A DNA stretch of 64,000 nt. It comes from Chitinophaga pollutisoli. GTDB lineage: Bacteria; Bacteroidota; Bacteroidia; Chitinophagales; Chitinophagaceae. Positions 58,377 to 64,000 of this stretch are shown here, in pieces. The translations under genes were made by a program, and so were the position numbers. The stretch's first letter is position 1, and each line of letters begins with the position of its first letter. The notes below the pieces were generated by a model. That model was given only the letters and a program-made list of their open reading frames with translations. It was not told the origin of the DNA and ran no database searches. Location of the stretch: the NCBI RefSeq assembly GCF_038396755.1, contig NZ_CP149822.1, positions 5,300,001 through 5,364,000 on the forward strand, given 5' to 3'.

Positions 58377-59378
58377 ATGAATAAGATTGACATCAGATAT
58401 CTGGCAAAGGAACTGAATCTCGCCATTTCTACAGTATCACGTGCATTAAGGGATAGCCATGAAATAAGCCCCGAGACGAAGGAGAAGGTGTTTGCCCTGG
58501 CCAAGCGGCTGAATTACCAGCCGAATCCGAATGCCAGCGGTTTGCGCGGACAGAAGTCGAAAATTATTGCAGTGGTGATCCCGGATATGGTGAATGATTT
58601 CTTTTCGCTTGTCATCAGCGGGATCGAGAAGATCACGCAGGCACAGGGGTATCATTTCCTCCTGTATTTCACCCATGGCGATCACGCCCTGGAAGTTTCT
58701 TTCATCAATACGCTGGCGAATGGCCGGGTGGATGGCGTGCTGCTTTCCATCACCGACGAAAACAACAATAACGAGCACCTCGAAGAGTTGAACCGCAAAG
58801 GCATCCCGCTGGTGCTGTTCGACCGGGTGAGCGAGCGGCTGGATAATGTGAAGGTGACGTCCGACAACTACGAAAGCGCCGTCACCGCCACGCGGCACCT
58901 TATCGATACGGGTTGCAAAAAGATCGCTTACCTGAAGGTGCATAAGAGCATTCCCGTAGGCACAATCCGGGAAAGCGGCTACCTGGAGGCGCTGGAGAAA
59001 TATTCGAAGCAGCCGGCGCCGCTCATCCTGGAATGTACCAACGACAACGACGAAGCGTTCGCCGCCATCCGCAACATGCTGGAAAAGGAAAAGCCCGATG
59101 GCATATTTGCATCGCTGGAAAAGCTGGCGGTAGTGTGTTACCGGGTGTGCGAGCAGGTGCAACTGAAAATTCCGGAAGATATTAAGGTCATCAGTTTTTC
59201 TAATCTGCAGACGGCGGCGCTGCTGAATCCTTCGCTTACCACCATCACCCAGCCTGCATTCGAAATCGGGGAAACCGCGGCGCGGGAGTTGCTGCGTATT
59301 ATCCGGAAAAAGGGCGGGGCGAAAGGAGATGTGGTGCTGAAATCGCGGCTGATTGAAAGAAGATCGACCTCAAAATAA
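58377..59378 (+). CDS. LacI-family transcriptional regulator
   Basis: 333 residues. LacI HTH and hinge (DIRYLAKELNLAISTVSRALRDSHEISPETKEKVFALAKRLNYQPNPNASGLRGQ) and a periplasmic-binding-protein-like sensor domain (IIAVVIPDMVNDFFSLVISGIEKITQAQGYHFLL; LIDTGCKKIAYLK; SLTTITQPAFEIGETAARELLRII). It senses a sugar, presumably the substrate of the divergent SusCD operon. ATG 58377 starts right at the HTH; an in-frame upstream ATG (58332) adds a basic leader that is not typical. Confidence 0.9.
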   Translation: MNKIDIRYLAKELNLAISTVSRALRDSHEISPETKEKVFALAKRLNYQPNPNASGLRGQKSKIIAVVIPDMVNDFFSLVISGIEKITQAQGYHFLLYFTHGDHALEVSFINTLANGRVDGVLLSITDENNNNEHLEELNRKGIPLVLFDRVSERLDNVKVTSDNYESAVTATRHLIDTGCKKIAYLKVHKSIPVGTIRESGYLEALEKYSKQPAPLILECTNDNDEAFAAIRNMLEKEKPDGIFASLEKLAVVCYRVCEQVQLKIPEDIKVISFSNLQTAALLNPSLTTITQPAFEIGETAARELLRIIRKKGGAKGDVVLKSRLIERRSTSK

Positions 59379-59442
59379 TTGCTATATCCCGATATTAATT
59401 GCTGTTAACATGTAATGAATGTAGGGGTAGATGAAGAAAATT

Positions 59443-59479
59443 TTGCACCACAATAGACATTTTATTGTATTTTGTGCAA
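59443..59479. repeat. Interrupted inverted repeat upstream of the ECF sigma gene
   Basis: TTGCAC ... GTGCAA at the ends (59443 and 59474) and ACAATA ... TATTGT inside (59450 and 59463) with AT-rich spacers. This could be a hairpin in RNA or an operator; it overlaps a TATTTTG promoter-like element. It lies 36 bp before the sigma gene. Confidence 0.4.
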
Positions 59480-59514
59480 CGAATCAACCATTTGTATAGA
59501 ATCAATCAACCAAT

Positions 59515-60066
59515 TTGGGGCTTGCTTTGGAGGATATTGAATTACTTACACGAATAGGCAGAGACGATCACCAGGCTTTTACAGAACTTTACGAGCGTTA
59601 CTGGGACCGGTTGTACGCTTCCGCGTATTTTCACCTGAAAGATGCGGAGGCGGCGGAGGAATTGGTGCAGGACGTTTTCGTGAACATCTGGCAGAAGCGT
59701 GGCGAACTGACCGTTCAGTCGGTGCAGCCCTATCTGGCGGCGATGCTCCGCTACGCCGTATTCCGCCATCTCGACAATGCCCGCCGCCGCCGCGAGCACC
59801 ATCACGCCGCACAGCGCTACACGCCGCATGCGCAAGCCCCCGGGCAGATCGACGACAAGCTGCTGCTCGAAATGGTCGGCAAGCTGAGCGACCAGCTCCC
59901 CAAAAAGTGCAGCCTGGTTTTCCGCGCCAGCAAACTCCACGACCGCGCGCTGCCCGATGTAGCCGAAGAAATGGGCATCTCCCTCAAAACCGCCGAAGCC
60001 CATCTTACCAAAGCCCTCAAATCCATCCGGATCAGCCTTGGCAGGGCATTTCATCTCTTTTTCTGA
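59515..60066 (+). CDS. ECF RNA polymerase sigma factor (FecI-like)
   Basis: 183 residues with sigma region 2 (DDHQAFTELYERYWDRLYASAYFHLKDAEAAEELVQDVFVNIWQKRGEL) and region 4.2 (LPDVAEEMGISLKTAEAHLTKALKSIRISL). Bacteroidota polysaccharide/TonB type, paired with the FecR gene 80 bp downstream. There is no in-frame ATG or GTG between the upstream stop (59497) and region 2; initiation must be at TTG 59515 or TTG 59527. Confidence 0.88.
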   Translation: MGLALEDIELLTRIGRDDHQAFTELYERYWDRLYASAYFHLKDAEAAEELVQDVFVNIWQKRGELTVQSVQPYLAAMLRYAVFRHLDNARRRREHHHAAQRYTPHAQAPGQIDDKLLLEMVGKLSDQLPKKCSLVFRASKLHDRALPDVAEEMGISLKTAEAHLTKALKSIRISLGRAFHLFF

Positions 60067-60146
60067 TTCCGTGCCACATTATTATAAAAAATATTTAACA
60101 TTCACTAAGGGTAATCCTTTTTGAGACGACTCTATACTTACAGCAG

Positions 60147-61259
60147 ATGGATCATCAACGCATAGCAGAACTGGCCGGAAAATTCCTGGCAGGCACCGCC
60201 TCCGAAGCGGAGCAGGCGGAATTGCACGCCTGGTACGACAATGTCGCCGCTTCCGGCGAATTACCGGGAGATGCCGCCGCTGTACGACGCAGGATGCTGG
60301 AGCAGGTGCAGCAACGCACCCGGCCCGTTCGCCGCATATGGCCCAGGCGCCTCGCCGCCGCGGCTGTGCTCGCGGGAATATGTGCTGCGGGTTGGTACCT
60401 GCTGCGATCCACGCCATCTCCCAATACAACCGCCATCACCGGGATGATGGCCGACGTTCGCCCCGGCGGCGACAAGGCCACGCTCACCCTGGCTGACGGT
60501 TCCGTGATTGAACTGGATACCGCCCGCAATGGTGCGCTCGCCGCACAAGGCGGCGCTACGGTAGCGAAGGCGGCGGGTACTGAATTGGTGTACGAAGACG
60601 AAGCCGCGGCAGATGGCCCCCCGGTATACAACACCATCGCCACACCCAGGGGCGGTCAGTTCCAGGTGCGCTTGCCCGACGGCAGCCGCGTTTGGCTCAA
60701 CGCCGCTTCGCAATTGCGTTTCCCGGCATCGTTCAGGGGCGCGGAAAGGCGCGTGGAACTGCGGGGCGAAGCATTCTTCGACATCCAGGGAGATCCGGCG
60801 CATCCCTTCATCGTGGCCATGCCCGATATGGAAGTGGCTGTGCTCGGCACGCAATTTAACGTGTCGGCATACGAAAGCGAGAAACAGAAAACGGTACTGC
60901 TGCAAGGCGCCGTGCGCCTGCAATCGCCGCAGCATGCGGTGACGCTGAAACCAGGGCAGTCGGCCCGGTGGGACCGCGGCAGCCGTATGACCGTGGAAGA
61001 TGATCCTTATGCGGAAGACGCAGCGGCGTGGAAAGACGGCATGTTCATTTTTACGAAAGCGCCGCTGGCCGAAATTATGATGCAATTAAGCCGATGGTAT
61101 AACATCGAAGCAAGATATGAGACGGAAACATTGAAGGGAGTTGTATTCACAGGACAAATCTCCCGCGGGGAAAATTTATCAGAAGTATTGAAAATGTTGG
61201 AAATGACGGGTACCATTCATTTCCATACCGAGAACAGGATTGTAACGGCCAGGCCGTAA
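60147..61259 (+). CDS. FecR-family anti-sigma factor
   Basis: 370 residues. A short cytoplasmic N-terminus (RIAELAGKFLAGTASEAEQAELHAWYD) binds sigma; one TM helix (LAAAAVLAGICAAGWYLL, about residues 69-86); the FecR domain (YNTIATPRGGQFQVRLPDGSRVWLNAASQLRFPASF); and a C-terminal DUF4974-type domain (LKGVVFTGQISRGENLSEVLKMLEMTGTIHF) that meets the STN domain of the SusC receptor. Controls the sigma factor in answer to ligand on the receptor encoded next. Confidence 0.92.
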   Translation: MDHQRIAELAGKFLAGTASEAEQAELHAWYDNVAASGELPGDAAAVRRRMLEQVQQRTRPVRRIWPRRLAAAAVLAGICAAGWYLLRSTPSPNTTAITGMMADVRPGGDKATLTLADGSVIELDTARNGALAAQGGATVAKAAGTELVYEDEAAADGPPVYNTIATPRGGQFQVRLPDGSRVWLNAASQLRFPASFRGAERRVELRGEAFFDIQGDPAHPFIVAMPDMEVAVLGTQFNVSAYESEKQKTVLLQGAVRLQSPQHAVTLKPGQSARWDRGSRMTVEDDPYAEDAAAWKDGMFIFTKAPLAEIMMQLSRWYNIEARYETETLKGVVFTGQISRGENLSEVLKMLEMTGTIHFHTENRIVTARP

Positions 61260-61348
61260 GTGATCCTCATAAGCCAAAATCTGGAAGCTGTTCCATCGTG
61301 ACGCATTCGCAGTTGCTATTTGTAATGTTTTAAACGTACTGTACCAGT

Positions 61349-64000
61349 ATGAGAAGTACCTATTATCTTAATTCGCCCCCAGGGGCGGGCAGGCGGAGCA
61401 TTGTCCGTACTGCATGCTTCATCCTGCTATTGATACTCGCGGCCGGACAGGCCGGAGCGCAGCAGGTGACCCTTACCGTGAAAGACATGCCGCTGTCCGG
61501 AGTCTTCCGGGAGCTGCGGAAACAGACAGGGTATTCCTTCATCTACAACAACGCCAGCCTGAAGGATGCCAAACCCGTGACCCTGCGTGTCACCAACGCC
61601 AGCCTGCAACAGGCGCTGAACGCGGCGCTGGAAGGGCAGCCGGTGTCTTATTCCATCAACAACAAAACCGTCATCCTCAAGGCCGGCGAGCCTGTGCGCA
61701 GGCAGGAGCCGGAGAAGGAGGCCAGCAACGACCCGGTGGAAGTGAAAGGCCGGCTGATCGACGCGAAAACGCAGGAACCTATTGTGGGCGCCACCATCGT
61801 CGTGAAAGGCACTTCCAGGGGCATGGTATCGGGACTGAAAGGGGAGTTCGCCATCCAGGTAAATCCCGGCGAGCAGCTGCAGATTAGCTACCTGGGGTTC
61901 GAATCGCAGACGGTGACGCCGAAAGCGGGAGAGGCGCTGACCATCTCTCTCAAGGCTTCGCAGCAGTCCATCAAAGACGTGGTAGTGACGGGGATGTACA
62001 GCCGACCGAAGGCCAACTTCACCGGCGCGGCTTCTTCGTTTACGAGAGAAGATCTCAACAAGGTGACCAACAACAACGTCCTGACCGCGCTCAGCGCGCT
62101 GGATCCCTCGTTCCAGATGCCCGACAATCTCAATTTCGGCTCCAACCCGAACGCGCTGCCCGAAGTAACGCTGCGCGGCGGCAACAGCCTGGTAGACCTC
62201 AGCGCGGGTAACAACGCCAATACTTTCAACTACGCCAATTCACCGAACGTGCCCCTGTTCATCCTCGATGGTTTCGAGGTGAACCTGCAGCGCATCAACG
62301 ACCTCGACCTGAACCGCATCGCGAAAGTGGATATCCTCAAGGATGCTGCGGCTACGTCGATCTACGGTTCGCGCGCGGCCAACGGGGTGATCGTGATCGA
62401 GACCGTCCGCCCGCAAAGCGGCCGCCTCAACATCACCTACAGCGGCAACGTGAACGTGGAAGCACCGGACCTGCGCGGGTACGACCTGCTGGACGCCCGC
62501 GAGAAATTGAATTTTGAGCGCAGCATCGGCACGTATGATAATACCTGGAACTGGCAGGATGAGAATTATAAACTGTACTACAACCACCGCCTCGGGGAAG
62601 TGGAGCGCGGCGTGAATACCGACTGGATGGCGTTGCCGCTGCGGGCAGCCGTTGGCCAGAAACATAACATTTACGTGGAAGGCGGCGGGAACGAGGCGCT
62701 GTATGGCGTCAACCTCAGCTACGATCAGCGGGAAGGCGTGATGAAAGGCTCGGACCGCCGGAATATCATGGCGGGTACGTACCTGAGCTACCGGTACAAG
62801 AACCTGCAATTCCGCAATGAACTTTCCCTTGGTTTCAACAAGGCCAACAATTCGCCCTACGGGCATTTCCGTCAATACACACAGCTCAATCCGTACTGGA
62901 CGCCTTACGACGAGCATGGCAATATGAAAATGTTCCTGGAGGAAGTATACGGCCCCAGCGGCAACCGGCTTTCCCAGTTCGACCTGTACGACAACCTGGA
63001 CGGGCAGAACCCCGGCAGAGCGCTCAACCCGTTGTACAACACGACGCTGAATACAGTGGACAACCGCAGCTATTACAACCTCACCAACAATTTCGTGCTG
63101 ATCTGGCAGGCGAAGCCCTGGCTCCGCGTGAACGCCAGGCTGGCGTATATGCGCCAGAACGACGAAGCGAACGTGTTCCGGCCTGCGCAGCATACGGCAT
63201 TCGTACAAACGCCGACCTTCGAGAAAGGCAGCTACACCCGTTCGACGGGGATCAATACTTCGCTGGACGGCTTCCTGGGCGCGGACATAAACAAGTCTTT
63301 TGGCAAGCATAGCATTTACAGCACATTGGCGACCAACCTTCAGGAGCAAGCTTACAGCACGGCTACGGTGAAAGTGGTTGGGTTCCCCAACCCACGTATG
63401 GACCAGTTCATCCTCGGCGGCAAGTACGCGGAAGGTGACCGGCCTTTCGGAATGGAGAGCACCGCGCGCCTGGCCGGCTTCATCGGCAACCTGAGTTATT
63501 CTTACGATAGCCGTTACCTGGTCGACGTATCGTACCGGGTGGATGGCTCGTCGCGCTTTGGGTCCGAACGCCGCTTCGCGCCTTTCTGGTCGGTGGGCCT
63601 CGGTTATAACCTGCACCGCGAATCCTTCATCCGGGATATTTCTTGGATCAACCGCCTGAAATTGCGCTATACCTTCGGCTATACCGGTTCCCAGAATTTC
63701 GACAGTTACCTGGGCGTTACCACCAGCCAGTACTTCCCGATGTCCGACTACCGCGGCATCGTGGGCTCGGGCCTGATGGGCTACGGCAACACGGCGCTGG
63801 GCTGGCAGCAAACGCGCAAGTCTAACTTCGGTGCAGACATTACCCTGTTCAACAAGCTGGACGTGACGGCCAACTACTTCGTAGACCGCACCCAGGGCAG
63901 CATCGCCCGGATCTCCACGGCGCCGTCTACCGGTTTCCCTTTCTATTATGAGAACATGGGCGATGTGCTGAACAAAGGATGGGAAGTGAGCGCCCGTTAC
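61349..64000 (+). CDS. SusC-like TonB-dependent receptor with STN signalling domain (runs off the right edge)
   Basis: 884 codons, open at 64000. Signal peptide (RTACFILLLILAAGQAGAQ), STN domain (VTLTVKDMPLSGVFRELRKQTGYSFIY to SYSINNKTVILK), carboxypeptidase-D-like domain (VEVKGRLIDAKTQEPIVGATIVVKG), SusC signature (DVVVTGMYSRPKANFTGAAS), plug and much of the barrel. The STN domain, absent from the two SusC proteins at 50-58 kb, marks it as the trans-envelope signalling partner of the FecR and ECF sigma genes just upstream. A SusD gene is expected beyond the window. Confidence 0.92.
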   Translation, partial: MRSTYYLNSPPGAGRRSIVRTACFILLLILAAGQAGAQQVTLTVKDMPLSGVFRELRKQTGYSFIYNNASLKDAKPVTLRVTNASLQQALNAALEGQPVSYSINNKTVILKAGEPVRRQEPEKEASNDPVEVKGRLIDAKTQEPIVGATIVVKGTSRGMVSGLKGEFAIQVNPGEQLQISYLGFESQTVTPKAGEALTISLKASQQSIKDVVVTGMYSRPKANFTGAASSFTREDLNKVTNNNVLTALSALDPSFQMPDNLNFGSNPNALPEVTLRGGNSLVDLSAGNNANTFNYANSPNVPLFILDGFEVNLQRINDLDLNRIAKVDILKDAAATSIYGSRAANGVIVIETVRPQSGRLNITYSGNVNVEAPDLRGYDLLDAREKLNFERSIGTYDNTWNWQDENYKLYYNHRLGEVERGVNTDWMALPLRAAVGQKHNIYVEGGGNEALYGVNLSYDQREGVMKGSDRRNIMAGTYLSYRYKNLQFRNELSLGFNKANNSPYGHFRQYTQLNPYWTPYDEHGNMKMFLEEVYGPSGNRLSQFDLYDNLDGQNPGRALNPLYNTTLNTVDNRSYYNLTNNFVLIWQAKPWLRVNARLAYMRQNDEANVFRPAQHTAFVQTPTFEKGSYTRSTGINTSLDGFLGADINKSFGKHSIYSTLATNLQEQAYSTATVKVVGFPNPRMDQFILGGKYAEGDRPFGMESTARLAGFIGNLSYSYDSRYLVDVSYRVDGSSRFGSERRFAPFWSVGLGYNLHRESFIRDISWINRLKLRYTFGYTGSQNFDSYLGVTTSQYFPMSDYRGIVGSGLMGYGNTALGWQQTRKSNFGADITLFNKLDVTANYFVDRTQGSIARISTAPSTGFPFYYENMGDVLNKGWEVSARY

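Noticed and set aside
1..64000. tRNA, rRNA, riboswitches, insertion sequences and prophage genes.
   Set aside because: Reading both strands I found no tRNA-like cloverleaf with a TTC arm, no rRNA segment, no transposase or integrase motif. A covariance-model search would be decisive for small RNAs.

Overview
The window looks like chromosome of a Bacteroidota bacterium, most likely of the Chitinophagaceae (Chitinophaga-like). The evidence is three SusC-type receptors and two SusD lipoproteins, an ECF sigma/FecR/STN-SusC cascade, a eukaryote-like (GYS) glycogen synthase linked to a GlgP phosphorylase, promoter elements of the Bacteroidota TAnnTTTG type, and codon use that is fairly GC-rich for the phylum. 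The taxonomic call is inference from gene content.

Positions 1-31.6 kb form one functional island. The left end is a glycogen/alpha-glucan block: a debranching enzyme on the + strand meets a - strand run of USP, BON protein, GT4 glycosyltransferase, GH57 enzyme, glycogen synthase, phosphorylase and a PNPOx-like protein. Next come a - strand operon (small membrane protein, small unknown protein, PfkB-family sugar kinase, MgtA-like ATPase), a response regulator with a CRP/FNR-type DNA-binding half (15669-16727), a LOG-family protein, four more universal stress proteins (five in all), a flavodoxin-like protein, several uncharacterised proteins, an ATP-cone/nuclease fusion, Hsp20, PEP synthase, an AI-2E family transporter and a second P-type ATPase. 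The gene list recalls the mycobacterial DosR dormancy regulon and other oxygen-limitation regulons. Seven intergenic copies of an FNR-like palindrome, TGAYnnnnRTCA, precede these genes. Measured to a TAnnTTTC-like -7 octamer, their spacings are 29.5, about 51 and 61.5 bp, which are helical-turn steps like those of CRP class I and class II promoters. I infer a REC-CRP controlled stress/energy-limitation regulon that includes glycogen storage.

Two glycogen genes are broken by single-base frameshifts in this sequence: the debranching enzyme near 952-957, and a glycogen synthase-phosphorylase fusion near 5137.

From 31.7 kb to the end the content is ordinary Bacteroidota chromosome. It holds a DHFR-like reductase, an unknown protein, a LytTR-only regulator behind a repeat array, a HAD-IIA phosphatase, a three-gene operon of uncharacterised (partly envelope) proteins, a geranylgeranyl-reductase-like flavoprotein, a GH32 fructanase, a TonB receptor divergent from a MocR regulator that lacks its PLP lysine, a lipid operon (LpxL-like acyltransferase and fatty acid desaturase), a Gfo/Idh/MocA oxidoreductase, a tandem SusCD-SusCD locus with its LacI regulator and a 16-bp operator palindrome, and finally an ECF sigma/FecR/SusC cascade whose receptor runs off the right edge. 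I saw no rRNA, tRNA, CRISPR array, transposase or phage genes.
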